Source: Selenomonadaceae bacterium UBA2897 | Lineage (GTDB): Bacteria > Bacillota > Negativicutes > Selenomonadales > Selenomonadaceae | Direction of reading: 5' to 3' | Length of the DNA stretch: 64,000 bases | Assembly: GCA_002350105.1 (NCBI GenBank) | Contig: DEDT01000054.1 | Span: forward strand, 1 to 64,000 | Part shown: positions 28,880 to 38,716 of the stretch, piece after piece | How positions within the stretch are numbered: position 1 is the first letter of the stretch | Layout: each line of letters opens with the position of its first letter | Made by a program: the position numbers and the translations under genes | Notes under the pieces: model-generated | The model's input: the letters and a program-made list of their open reading frames with translations, nothing else | What the model was told of the DNA's origin: nothing | Database searches by the model: none

Positions 28880-30376
28880 CTATGCTTCCGCGCTCTGCTG
28901 TGCCGATGCTGGCTTGCCCGTGGGCTTTTCCAGGAAGGTATCGACCTGCTGGTCGTACCACCATTTGGTATAGGGCAGCTTCACATGGGCAGCCAGATTC
29001 TTTTCAAAGCTGCGGTTGCGGATGGCATTCAGCACTTCATAGGCAAAATCCAGCGTACCCTTGTAACCGAAAATCATATACTCATCGGCCACGAATAGGG
29101 CGGGGAAGCCCTGCTTGATGGCCCATACCGTGGAGCCTGGATGGCGCGACAGGTACAGGTCTGGCTGCTCGCGGTTCAGGATATTCAGGATCTCAAAGTT
29201 CTGCTGATCCGCAACGCTCGCCTTGAAGTTCTGCCCGTGCTTCAGCAGATAATCCATCGATGGCGGCACCTTGCCATTGTCGTACTGCTTGTCGTAATGC
29301 CAGGCGGCACCCCAGGCCACCTCCATCCCCAGTTCCTGCAGCACACGCGAAACCTCAAACGTATAGCCCGGCCCCATGCCGATAACGCAGCGGAGCCCCT
29401 TCAGGTCCTTCTTTACCGCCTCGATTTTGGGCAGGTATTTTTTGCGCTCTCGCTGGATATAGGCTTCGACCTTTTCCTCCTCGCCGATGGCCTTTCCAAT
29501 GGCGCGCAGCCAGGTCTCGAAGCCCGTGACGCCCAGCGGATTGATGGTGCGGACATAGGGGACGCCGTATTCCTGCTCGAGCGCCGTGCCCAGATAGTTG
29601 CCGAGCGTGCCGCAGATGCTGACGGTCGCACGGGCCTCCGATAGATGGCTGAGCTCCTCCACCGTGGCATTGGCATACAGGAACACGGGCTCGACTCCGA
29701 ATTCCGCAAAAATCCTGATGATTTCCGGACGGGCCGACTCGTAGAAATTCTTGAAATTAATGGTATTGCGCCGCTTTTTGGGCGGCTGGACGATGGAGGT
29801 CAGCACCGCATGGTCAGAAATATCAAAACCTGTCGCCCAGATGCGGGATTTGAATCCCTCGCAGTGCACGGCGGCAAGCGGCACGGGGATTTCCTCCCGC
29901 AAATCCTCCACGATGCTATCGATATCCTCGCCGATAACGCCGGACGCGCAGGAGCTCGCGACGAAAATCGCCTTGGGGTGGTAGCGCCGATAGGTCGTCC
30001 GGACGATATCGGCCAGTTTCTCGCCCGCACCAAAAATGGTATCCTCCTCATTCATATCGGTACCGATATAGACGGTATGGTTCACGATGCCGCGTTTTTT
30101 CGCCACCTGCTTCGTCACACGGTAGCTCTGTGTTCCCGTCGTGGCGCAGCCAGCTGGGCCGTGATGCACGACGGCGACGTCGCGAATGCCCGAAAGCTGG
30201 GACAGGGCGCATGCCGAAAGGCAGGTGCTCGACTGCGAGAAGCAGCGTGAGCAGCCCCGGAGTGTCCCGCATGCACTGCGCTGCGCCAGGTCCCTGAGGT
30301 CGCCTGCATAACCCGTAATCGAGCCCAGCCTGCTCTCCCGGGTGCCGATATCGGACAAATTGAGTTGTATCGCCAT
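28880..30376 (-). CDS. nitrogenase-like alpha subunit (NifD/NifE-type)
   Basis: A 498-aa protein from the ATG behind AAAGGAGAG. P-cluster-type cysteines are C56 (SACALSQ), C77 (HHGPAGCAT) and C143 (SSCASGVIGED). C254 in ICGTLGNYLGTALEQEYGVP aligns with the FeMo-co Cys of NifD (C...NYI...E..YGIP). The region where NifD has its cofactor His (MHSWDYSGPYHG) reads VADEYMIFGYKG, with no His at that position. Four further cysteines (36, 42, 45, 52) precede the first P-cluster Cys. These features place it outside true NifD, among nitrogenase-like proteins, with a cofactor bound through Cys and perhaps a different second ligand. Confidence 0.85.
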   Translation of the reverse strand: MAIQLNLSDIGTRESRLGSITGYAGDLRDLAQRSACGTLRGCSRCFSQSSTCLSACALSQLSGIRDVAVVHHGPAGCATTGTQSYRVTKQVAKKRGIVNHTVYIGTDMNEEDTIFGAGEKLADIVRTTYRRYHPKAIFVASSCASGVIGEDIDSIVEDLREEIPVPLAAVHCEGFKSRIWATGFDISDHAVLTSIVQPPKKRRNTINFKNFYESARPEIIRIFAEFGVEPVFLYANATVEELSHLSEARATVSICGTLGNYLGTALEQEYGVPYVRTINPLGVTGFETWLRAIGKAIGEEEKVEAYIQRERKKYLPKIEAVKKDLKGLRCVIGMGPGYTFEVSRVLQELGMEVAWGAAWHYDKQYDNGKVPPSMDYLLKHGQNFKASVADQQNFEILNILNREQPDLYLSRHPGSTVWAIKQGFPALFVADEYMIFGYKGTLDFAYEVLNAIRNRSFEKNLAAHVKLPYTKWWYDQQVDTFLEKPTGKPASAQQSAEA

Positions 30377-30410
30377 AGAGATATGCTCTCCTTTCATTTT
30401 TGCTCTTCGT

Positions 30411-31166
30411 CTAGATGTAATACATATTGCTATCGGTCAGATAGCGCTTCAGGAAGGTCCGCGTGCGCTCTTCGCGCGGCTGGGAGAAAATCTGCTCTGG
30501 CGGCCCCTCCTCGATCACACGGCCGCCCTCCATGAAGACAACGTGATGGGATACCTCCCGGGCAAACGCCATCTCATGTGTCACGATAATCATCGCAATG
30601 CCACGCCGCGCCACCTCGCGGATGACGTTCAGAACCTCCCCCACGAGCTCCGGATCCAGGGCAGAGGTCGGCTCATCGAGAAAAATGACCTCCGGATCCA
30701 GCACGACGGCCCGGGCAATGCCGATGCGCTGCTGCTGGCCGCCGGAGAGGCGGCTGGGATATTCGCCGGCCTTGTCCAGCAGGCCGACCCAGGCCAGCGC
30801 TTCCTCGGCCTTTTTCCTCGCCTCGTCCGGAGACACACCCCGCGCCGTCACCAGCCCCTCCATCACATTCTCGCGCGCCGTCTTGTTGGCAAAGAGATTA
30901 TAGTTCTGAAAAACAAAGGCCGTGCGGCGGCGCATGGCGAGCACATCCCGCCGTTTGGCATGCGCGAGATCCACATGCAGGTCATCCAGCGTCAGCTCGC
31001 CGCCATCCGCCCGCTCCAAAAAGTCGAGGCATCGCAGGAGGGTTGTCTTGCCGGAACCACTCGGCCCCAGGATGCTCACCACTTCCCCGTGCCTGACCTG
31101 CAAAGATACATCCCGCAGTACTTCCTCCCGATCAAAGGATTTTCTGATATGCTTCAAGCTCAGCAT
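30411..31166 (-). CDS. polar amino-acid (cystine-type) ABC transporter ATPase
   Basis: A 251-aa ATPase. Walker A GPSGSGKTTL, the signature LSGGQQQR, Walker B VIFLDEPTSALD and H-loop VTHEM are present, with the PAAT-family start LKHIRKSFDREEVLRDVSL. Its start overlaps the end of the preceding permease gene by 35 bp. It energises the importer encoded inside the nitrogenase-like operon. The resemblance is to TcyC/TcyN-type cystine ATPases, but the substrate is inferred. Confidence 0.9.
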   Translation of the reverse strand: MLSLKHIRKSFDREEVLRDVSLQVRHGEVVSILGPSGSGKTTLLRCLDFLERADGGELTLDDLHVDLAHAKRRDVLAMRRRTAFVFQNYNLFANKTARENVMEGLVTARGVSPDEARKKAEEALAWVGLLDKAGEYPSRLSGGQQQRIGIARAVVLDPEVIFLDEPTSALDPELVGEVLNVIREVARRGIAMIIVTHEMAFAREVSHHVVFMEGGRVIEEGPPEQIFSQPREERTRTFLKRYLTDSNMYYI

Positions 31167-31944
31167 GTACCTGCCCCCTTTTCTCCTGCTGCGCTACCGT
31201 CACCGTTCTTCTGCGCCGAACCCGCGCACATACCTGCCAAAACCAGCTGCTCTGCCGCGCCTCCGGGCGAATCTCCCATTGGCCAATCAGTTGTTCCGCC
31301 GCCGTCGCCAACGCCCAGTAGATGAGGCCGGCTGCCACATAGCTCTCCAAAAAACTATACGTCCTGGCTGCCGGTATTGACGCGCCCGTCAGCACCTCCG
31401 CCACGCCGATGGCAATGACGACGGAGGAATTCTTGATGTTGCCAACCACATGGTTCATGAGCATGGGCACCGCCACCGGCACGAGCTGCGGCACGATGAT
31501 ACGCCGCAGTGCCTGGAGTTCTGTCAGGCCGCACGCCAGAGCTGCCTCCCGCTGCCCCGCTGGCACGGAGTAAAAGGCTCCGCGGAACGACTCCTCCATC
31601 AGTGTCACCTCCTGCAGCGCTAGGGCAAAAATACCGACCCAAATGATATCCACCTCTGCCACCGTCGTCGCGACACCGAAAAAAGCTGCCACGTCATTGA
31701 AAAGTGACATGAAGAGCAGGTTGTATATGACCAGTGCCACCACGATGGGCACGCCCTGATAGATGCTGACCCCGAGCGCCGTCAGCCGCCCCAGGACGGG
31801 TACGCGATAGACGCGAAACGCCGCGAGGACCAGCCCGCCCAAAAGCCCGAGCGCGAGCGGCAGACTGACCAAAAGCAGCGTGCGTGGCAGATAGGCAAGC
31901 CCCGATACGAGGCTTGCGAGGAAATAATCCAGATGAAACGCCAT
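31132..31944 (-). CDS. amino-acid ABC transporter permease
   Basis: A 270-aa His/Glu/Gln/Arg-type permease. The EAA loop reads QREAALACGLTELQALRRIIVPQ, and about five hydrophobic segments are seen. The start follows GAGGAGGG. It has a C-terminal Arg-rich extension beyond the usual family end. It is the second permease; with the upstream one it likely forms the heterodimer of a cystine-type importer. Confidence 0.88.
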   Translation of the reverse strand: MAFHLDYFLASLVSGLAYLPRTLLLVSLPLALGLLGGLVLAAFRVYRVPVLGRLTALGVSIYQGVPIVVALVIYNLLFMSLFNDVAAFFGVATTVAEVDIIWVGIFALALQEVTLMEESFRGAFYSVPAGQREAALACGLTELQALRRIIVPQLVPVAVPMLMNHVVGNIKNSSVVIAIGVAEVLTGASIPAARTYSFLESYVAAGLIYWALATAAEQLIGQWEIRPEARQSSWFWQVCARVRRRRTVTVAQQEKRGQVHAELEAYQKIL

Positions 31945-31957
31945 CGTCAATCCCTCC

Positions 31958-32644
31958 TCAGCGGCCATAGGCCAGGCGCCGGTCCAGATAATTGAAGCCC
32001 ACGCGCAGGCCCAGGCTGCACACGATGAACAGCAAGGCGACGAAAAGGTATCCTTCCAGCGCATGGTGAGTACTGGCCCCCAAGGCCTGCGCACGCCCCA
32101 TGATATCGATGACGCCGACCAAAAAGGCCAACGAGGTGCCGTGGAAGAGCGCGATAAAGTCCGCGCCAAAGCCCGGCAGGGCAATGCGCCAGGCCTGTGG
32201 CAGGACGATGCGCCGGTAGGCCTGCCACCGCGTCAGCCCCACGGCATAGGCCGCCTCCAGCTGCCCCGCCGGCACGGCCAGGATAGCACTGCGAAAGATC
32301 TCGGAAAGGAACGCCGTCTCGTTGAGGGCAAAGGCCGCATAGACGAAAACCATCTTATCCCAGCGCACCGCCTCCTGCACGCCCACGGCCGCCAGCACCA
32401 GCGGCAACCCATAAAAGATAATGAGCAGCTGCACGAGCATGGGTGTACCGCGCATGAAGGAGACATAGATGTGCAATATCGGTTCCAGCCAGGCCAGGTG
32501 GCGCAGCCGCAGGCAGGCCAGTACAATGCCTAGCACGAGGCCCACGCCGATGCCCCAAAACACGATTTTGACCGTCACCAGGAAATACGGCAGCAGCAGC
32601 GGTACATCCGCCCAAAAACGCTGCCAGCTAAAGAGCGCCTCCAT
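31958..32644 (-). CDS. amino-acid ABC transporter permease
   Basis: A 228-aa permease with SFMRGTPMLVQLLIIFYGLPL and the EAA loop GQLEAAYAVGLTRWQAYRRIVLPQA, standard for polar amino-acid transporters. The start follows GGGAG and lies 6 bp behind the binding-protein gene. Confidence 0.9.
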   Translation of the reverse strand: MEALFSWQRFWADVPLLLPYFLVTVKIVFWGIGVGLVLGIVLACLRLRHLAWLEPILHIYVSFMRGTPMLVQLLIIFYGLPLVLAAVGVQEAVRWDKMVFVYAAFALNETAFLSEIFRSAILAVPAGQLEAAYAVGLTRWQAYRRIVLPQAWRIALPGFGADFIALFHGTSLAFLVGVIDIMGRAQALGASTHHALEGYLFVALLFIVCSLGLRVGFNYLDRRLAYGR

Positions 32645-32650
32645 CCGTCA

Positions 32651-33490
32651 TCACTCCCTCTCGGTATAATCGTCCCCCAGTACCTCGCGGGAGATCTCAG
32701 CCAGGCGTCCGGATTCCTTGAGCTGTTTCAAGGCGCCATCCACGGCCTCCTGCAGTTCCGGCTCGTCCTTGCGGAAAACAAAATATGTACGCGACGTCGC
32801 AATCGGGTCGCCGACCTGTTTGACGATGTCCTTGCCGTTGCCGAACTCCTTATTCAGCTTGCCGGCATCGCGTTTGGTTTTGATAATCGCCACCCAGGCG
32901 CCACTCTGCAGCCCCGCGTAAAGTTCCTCATTCGTCGGGCTCTTGCCGTAGACCAGCTCGATGGGATGGTCGGCATGCTGCTCGTTGTACTTTTCCAGCA
33001 GATAGGCCGAGTTACTGCCTGTAGAGACACTCACGCGTTTCCCCTGCAAGTCATCCAAGCCATGGATATCGTTGTTATCCGCCGACACCGTGAGATACGT
33101 CGTGTACGTCGTATAGCTTTCGTTGCCAAATAAATATTTTTTCTGGCGCTCCTCATTCACCTCATACTGATGTGCGCCGATATCGACCTTGCCGGATTCG
33201 AGCGCCATCAGAACATTGGCAAAGTCAAAGGTCTGATACTCGAACGCATACTGCGGTAGCAATTCATCCACAGCCTTGAGTACCTCATACTCGTAGCCGG
33301 TCAGATGCCCCTCCTGGTCCAGATAGCAGTAGGGCTCATACGCATGTCCCGTGCCGATGATAATCTTCTTTGCCCCGGCGTCACCGGACTGCCCGCTGGA
33401 GCCGCAGCCGACCAGCAGCACACTGCCAGCCAGCAGTAACGTTGCTGCCAACCCAAAATACCTGGACTTTTGCTGAATAAAATCAAACAT
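32651..33490 (-). CDS. solute-binding lipoprotein of a cystine-type ABC importer
   Basis: A 279-aa family 3 binding protein. The lipobox LLVGC gives a mature N-terminal Cys. It is followed by a Gly/Ser linker and the two-lobe domain (YEPYCYLDQEGHLTGYEYEVLKAV, GKVDIGAHQYEVNEER, GKRVSVSTGSNSAYLL). The pattern resembles TcyJ/TcyK-type proteins that bind cystine and related S-substituted cysteines. It lies 18 bp behind the NifH-like gene, so import and reduction are co-expressed. The exact ligand is unknown. Confidence 0.85.
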   Translation of the reverse strand: MFDFIQQKSRYFGLAATLLLAGSVLLVGCGSSGQSGDAGAKKIIIGTGHAYEPYCYLDQEGHLTGYEYEVLKAVDELLPQYAFEYQTFDFANVLMALESGKVDIGAHQYEVNEERQKKYLFGNESYTTYTTYLTVSADNNDIHGLDDLQGKRVSVSTGSNSAYLLEKYNEQHADHPIELVYGKSPTNEELYAGLQSGAWVAIIKTKRDAGKLNKEFGNGKDIVKQVGDPIATSRTYFVFRKDEPELQEAVDGALKQLKESGRLAEISREVLGDDYTERE

Positions 33491-33508
33491 AAAACCGCTC
33501 CCTTGCTT

Positions 33509-34784
<1,276 letters not shown>

Positions 34785-34798
34785 GCATCTCCCATCGT

Positions 34799-35662
34799 TC
34801 AACCATGCGAAAAGGTTTCTTTAACGCGGAATGTATCCTGCCAGACCTGGCGACCGTATTCACTGCGCCCCGGCACACCTACGGCATCGGCCCGGCAGTG
34901 CTGGCAGTGGCGAAACACATCGATGTATTTGCCGGCCTCAGCCCGGGCGCTTTCGATCTCGGCGCAGGTCGGCACGGAGCACCAGGCCAGATCCGCCTGC
35001 GGGATGAGCGGGATGATGTTGTACATGCTGGCTCCCGCCTCAGCCACCGTCCTCGCGACCTCCCTGATATGGAAGCGGTTGATCTCGTTGATGAGTACGG
35101 TGTTGACCTTGACCACGATGCCGGCCGCCGCGACCTTGCGGATACCGGCCAGCTGATGGTGAATCAGGATGGCGGCCGCCTCCTCCCCTTCGTAGCGTTT
35201 CCCATGATAGATGATGCCGCGGATGATGTGCGCCTCGATGGCCGGGTCAACGGCATTCACCGTGACCGTCAGCGTATCGAGTCCCAGGTCGATGAGTGCC
35301 TGTGCTTTCTCCTCCAGCAAAAGCCCGTTTGTGCTCATGCATTTCAGCAGGTCGGGAAACCGGCTGCCAATGGCCTTGAATGTCTCAATGGCCCGGTCGG
35401 ACGCCAGCGTATCGCCGGGGCCCGCGATGCCCACCACGCTGATTTCCGGGCAGAAACGGCGCGCCTTCTCCACATAGGCGACAGCCTCCTCCGGCTCAAT
35501 CACGCGGCTCGTCACCCCCGGCCGCATCTCGACATCGTTCTGCGTACGGTCACAAAAGCGGCACTCGATATTGCACCCCGGGCAAACCGGTAAATGTATG
35601 CGCCCCCGATTCTGGCGGGCGCCAAAGCACGGGTGAAGTTCCCGCACGCGCTGAATATCCAT
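34799..35662 (-). CDS. NifB-like radical SAM cofactor synthase
   Basis: A 287-aa radical-SAM protein with the NifB hallmarks. The HPC12 motif is followed by the SAM cluster C30-x3-C34-x2-C37 and VGIAGPGDTLAS. MSTNGL, KVNTVLI and the C-terminal RHCQHCRADAVG follow. NifB makes the 8Fe carbide precursor from two 4Fe clusters. There is no fused NifX domain; a separate NifX-like protein follows. The ATG follows AGGAGG. It shows that a NifB-co type cluster is probably built for this system, although NifEN is not encoded nearby. Confidence 0.92.
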   Translation of the reverse strand: MDIQRVRELHPCFGARQNRGRIHLPVCPGCNIECRFCDRTQNDVEMRPGVTSRVIEPEEAVAYVEKARRFCPEISVVGIAGPGDTLASDRAIETFKAIGSRFPDLLKCMSTNGLLLEEKAQALIDLGLDTLTVTVNAVDPAIEAHIIRGIIYHGKRYEGEEAAAILIHHQLAGIRKVAAAGIVVKVNTVLINEINRFHIREVARTVAEAGASMYNIIPLIPQADLAWCSVPTCAEIESARAEAGKYIDVFRHCQHCRADAVGVPGRSEYGRQVWQDTFRVKETFSHG

Positions 35663-35699
35663 TCTGCTGCCTCCTCTCTGGCTGCTGCAGCAACACAAA

Positions 35700-35747
35700 A
35701 AGCCCGCCGCAGACGTTTCCCTTTGGATAACGTCCTGCGACAGGCTT
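35700..35747 (-). terminator. hairpin between the DUF2292 and NifB-like genes
   Basis: On the minus strand AAGCCTGTCGCAGGACGT pairs imperfectly with ACGTCTGCGGCGGGCTT and is followed by TTTTTGTG. It can act as an intrinsic terminator or attenuator inside the operon, so the leader gene may be made in excess over the rest. Confidence 0.5.
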
Positions 35748-35795
35748 CTGTATCTCAGATGACCTGCAAACAGCCACTATGCAATTGAACGAAAA

Positions 35796-36146
35796 CTAAA
35801 TGCCTTCACCGTCGAGCCCCGTGAACCTTTCCTTCAGCGTACGCTCGATCTGCACCACTTCACCAGCCTTAACCACCAAGGTCAATTGTCCATAATCAAG
35901 CCCGGCAAAAGCCATGCGGATGCGCTGCGCCAAGGCAGAGAAATCTTGCCTGGCCCTGCCCGCCTCACATTGTGTCAGCTGACAAGCCTGCACGCGAAGT
36001 TTCTCCCGGCGCTCGATTTGTATCAGGCGGTTATCCTGAGCAACTAATACGATTTGCCCATACAGGGTATGTCTCAGGATATGGAGGATATACTCCATGA
36101 CTGGCTGAGGGATTTCTCCCGGCGCCAGTTGCCTGCCCGCTTGCAT
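35796..36146 (-). CDS. tandem DUF2292 (YezD-like) protein
   Basis: A 116-aa protein made of two related segments. Residues about 28-52 (YGQIVLVAQDNRLIQIERREKL) and 84-107 (YGQLTLVVKAGEVVQIERTLKE) each match the short DUF2292/YezD pattern of a beta hairpin followed by QIER. Single-domain members of about 55-60 aa are often found beside sulfur-assimilation genes. A double version as leader gene of a nitrogenase-like operon is unusual. The function is unknown. The start follows GGGGAGG. It is the first gene behind the two-operator promoter. Confidence 0.7.
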   Translation of the reverse strand: MQAGRQLAPGEIPQPVMEYILHILRHTLYGQIVLVAQDNRLIQIERREKLRVQACQLTQCEAGRARQDFSALAQRIRMAFAGLDYGQLTLVVKAGEVVQIERTLKERFTGLDGEGI

Positions 36147-36173
36147 TGGACTGCGCCTCCCCTCTAAGTAAAA

Positions 36174-36237
36174 ACATATCTTTAAAATATGTTTGCAAGG
36201 TTTATATTATCACCCTTTACATATATTGTCAATATGT
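36174..36237 (-). promoter_or_regulatory. promoter and two operators of the nitrogenase-like operon
   Basis: On the minus strand TTGACA (36227-36232), 17 bp and TAATAT (36204-36209). Dyad O1 (36219-36237) covers the -35. Dyad O2 (36174-36192) lies just past the expected start of transcription. Both are ACATAT-N7-ATATGT with different N7, and their centres are 45 bp apart. The geometry suggests repression; the T-N11-A spacing would also fit a LysR-type protein. Confidence 0.75.
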
Positions 36238-36263
36238 CTTATAAATTTAATCATAAATGTTAC

Positions 36264-36290
36264 AAAAAATCCCCAGCCGAAGCTGAGGAT
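36264..36290 (-). terminator. terminator after wecB
   Basis: On the minus strand ATCCTCAGC, TTCG loop, GCTGGGGAT and TTTTTTG. It insulates the nitrogenase-like promoter from the envelope genes. Confidence 0.85.
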
Positions 36291-36318
36291 GCGATTTGAG
36301 CCTATACCAGGATGCGTA

Positions 36319-37482
36319 TTATTCTGCGGTAAAGCGCGCGGGGCGCTGGCCGCTCAGGCCGTAGTGATAGAGAATCGCCTGGATGATGCGTTCGGCAGCG
36401 TGGCCGTCGCCATACGGATTGACGGACTCGGCCATGCGGCTGTACTCCGCTGGGTCGGTGAGCAGGCGCTTCGCCTCCTCATAGACGCGCTCACAGTCCG
36501 TGCCGATGAGCTTGACCGTACCGGCCGCCACGGCCTCAGGACGCTCCGTCGTGTCGCGCAGCACAAGCACGGGCTTGCCGAGGGCCGGCGCCTCCTCCTG
36601 CACGCCACCCGAATCCGTAAGGATGAGGCTGGCCCGGTGCATGACATTCGCGAACGGCTCGTAGTCGAGCGGATCGATGAGGTGCACCTTCGCGAGGCCA
36701 CCGAGCTCTTCCTTGACCACCTGGCGTACCTTCGGGTTCTTGTGCACGGGGAAGACGACCTCAACGTCCGCGAACTCCTCCGTGAGACGGCGCAATGCTT
36801 TGTAAACATGGCGCATGGGCTCGCCGAGGTTCTCGCGACGGTGTGTCGTCACGAGGATGATGCGCTTGTGCGTGAAGTCCACATTCTGCAGGACTTCATC
36901 CTCGAAGCCAAAGTCATCCTGTACCGTATGATGCAGCGCATCGATGACCGTATTGCCCGTCACGAAGATCTTATCCTGTGGCACGTTCTCGGCCAGCAGG
37001 TTTTGCTCGGACGTAGCCGTCGGTGCGAAATGCAGGTCGGCGATGCGGCCGGTGAGCTGGCGGTTCATTTCCTCGGGGAACGGCGAGTATTTGTTGTGCG
37101 TGCGCAAGCCCGCCTCGACGTGCCCCACGGCCGTCTGATGATAGTAGGCTGCGAGCGCGCCCGCGAACGTCGTCGTCGTATCGCCGTGTACGAGCACGAT
37201 ATCCGGCTTCTCCTCGGTCAGCACTTTGTCGAGGCCGTTCATGGCCTTGCTCGTGATGTCGAAGAGCGTCTGCCCTGCCGCCATGATATCGAGGTCATAG
37301 TCCGGCTTGATGTGGAACAAATGCAGCACCTGATCGAGCATCTCGCGGTGCTGTGCTGTCACGGCCACCACGGGGATAATCGTATCCGGATGCTTCTGCA
37401 GCTCCAGCACGATTGGTGCCATCTTGATCGCCTCAGGCCGCGTACCGAACACGGTCATGACCTTGATCTTCTTCTTTTCCAT
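36319..37482 (-). CDS. wecB: UDP-N-acetylglucosamine 2-epimerase (non-hydrolysing)
   Basis: Interconverts UDP-GlcNAc and UDP-ManNAc, 387 aa. The N-terminal VFGTRPEAIKMAP, HGDTTTTFAGALAAYYH, VGHVEAGLRTHNKYSPFPEEMNR and DSGGVQEEAP segments are diagnostic. It lies behind a WecA-type transferase gene, so the product probably feeds a surface polysaccharide. It ends the envelope cluster at a clear terminator. Confidence 0.95.
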   Translation of the reverse strand: MEKKKIKVMTVFGTRPEAIKMAPIVLELQKHPDTIIPVVAVTAQHREMLDQVLHLFHIKPDYDLDIMAAGQTLFDITSKAMNGLDKVLTEEKPDIVLVHGDTTTTFAGALAAYYHQTAVGHVEAGLRTHNKYSPFPEEMNRQLTGRIADLHFAPTATSEQNLLAENVPQDKIFVTGNTVIDALHHTVQDDFGFEDEVLQNVDFTHKRIILVTTHRRENLGEPMRHVYKALRRLTEEFADVEVVFPVHKNPKVRQVVKEELGGLAKVHLIDPLDYEPFANVMHRASLILTDSGGVQEEAPALGKPVLVLRDTTERPEAVAAGTVKLIGTDCERVYEEAKRLLTDPAEYSRMAESVNPYGDGHAAERIIQAILYHYGLSGQRPARFTAE

Positions 37483-37532
37483 CCAGGCTCCTCCTTGATG
37501 CGGCTGCCTGTGCAGCCTCAGGGTATCTATCT

Positions 37533-38588
37533 TTACTGCTGCGAATTCGAGGTATTGTTCATATGGAAGATGCCGATCTTCTTGGCACCGAACAGAACGA
37601 CTGCCAGGACGACACAGACGATGACGATGGCGAACTGGCTGCTCACCTCCGTGAGCGCTACGGCCGAAAGGCCGAGCATCGCGCTGATCACGTACATGAG
37701 CAGCACCGCCTGACGCTGCGTGAAGCCCATGTCGAGCAAGCGGTGATGCAGATGACCCTTATCCGGCTTGAAAATAGGCACACCGCCGCGATAGCGGCGC
37801 ACGATAGCGAAAGTCGTATCCATGATGGGAAGGCCCAAGGCCAAGATCGGCACGATGAGCGCAATCGTCGTCGCGGCCTTCACGGCACCGATGACGGAAA
37901 TGCCCGAGAGCATGAAGCCGAGGAACATGCTGCCGGAATCACCCATGAAGATCTTGGCCGGGTTGAAATTGTAATAAAGGAAACCGACCGCCGCGCCGGC
38001 CAGGCAGGCCGTGAGCGTCGCAAGGAAGACATCCCCCTGCTGCAGCGCCACCAGGCAGATCGTAATAGCCGCAATCGTCGAGACCCCCGCCGCGAGGCCA
38101 TCGAGGCCATCGATGAGGTTCACGGTATTCGTGATACCCACGACCCAGAAGATCGTCAGCGGCACCGCGAAGTACTCGAGAAAGATATAGTCGCCGAACG
38201 GATCCGTCACGAAGTCGATGCGCACACCGAAGCCGATGACGAGCACGGCCGCGGCGATGATCTGGCCCAAAAGCTTGACCTTCGCGGGCAGATCCTTGTA
38301 GTCATCGATGACGCCAACGAGCACGATGAGCGTACTGCTGGCCATGAGCCCGATGAGCTCGAATTCCTGGTCATCGGGCACCTCAGTGTAGCCGGTCGCA
38401 ATCACGATGGCCAGCATGAAGGCAAGCCAGATGCCGATGCCGCCGATGCGCGGAATCGGCTTCTTATGAACTTTACGCTGATTCGGTGCGTCCAGCGCCC
38501 CCGTCTTGCGGGCAAACCAGATGACGCCCGGCGTCACCAGCAGCGCAATGCCCGCTGCGATAACAAATGCCAATATGTAATCTGGCAT
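37533..38588 (-). CDS. wecA: undecaprenyl-phosphate GlcNAc-1-phosphate transferase (WecA/TagO type)
   Basis: A 351-aa polytopic membrane enzyme of the MraY/WecA superfamily, starting lipid-linked surface glycans. The Asp-rich motif is LVGVIDDYKDLP. NTVNLIDGLDGLAAGVS carries the catalytic Asp region, and the C-terminal HLHHRLLDMGFTQRQAVL carries the His motif that separates WecA/TagO from MraY. It is coupled to wecB. Confidence 0.88.
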   Translation of the reverse strand: MPDYILAFVIAAGIALLVTPGVIWFARKTGALDAPNQRKVHKKPIPRIGGIGIWLAFMLAIVIATGYTEVPDDQEFELIGLMASSTLIVLVGVIDDYKDLPAKVKLLGQIIAAAVLVIGFGVRIDFVTDPFGDYIFLEYFAVPLTIFWVVGITNTVNLIDGLDGLAAGVSTIAAITICLVALQQGDVFLATLTACLAGAAVGFLYYNFNPAKIFMGDSGSMFLGFMLSGISVIGAVKAATTIALIVPILALGLPIMDTTFAIVRRYRGGVPIFKPDKGHLHHRLLDMGFTQRQAVLLMYVISAMLGLSAVALTEVSSQFAIVIVCVVLAVVLFGAKKIGIFHMNNTSNSQQ

Positions 38589-38716
38589 GGATTTCCTGCA
38601 CTCCTTTATCTCTACAAGCCGCCTGTACGCTCGATTGATTCGCAGTCTTTATGCGCACTTCTCCTACAGGCCTATAACATCCCCATTTTACAACACGCCC
38701 TTACGGGTGTCAATGC

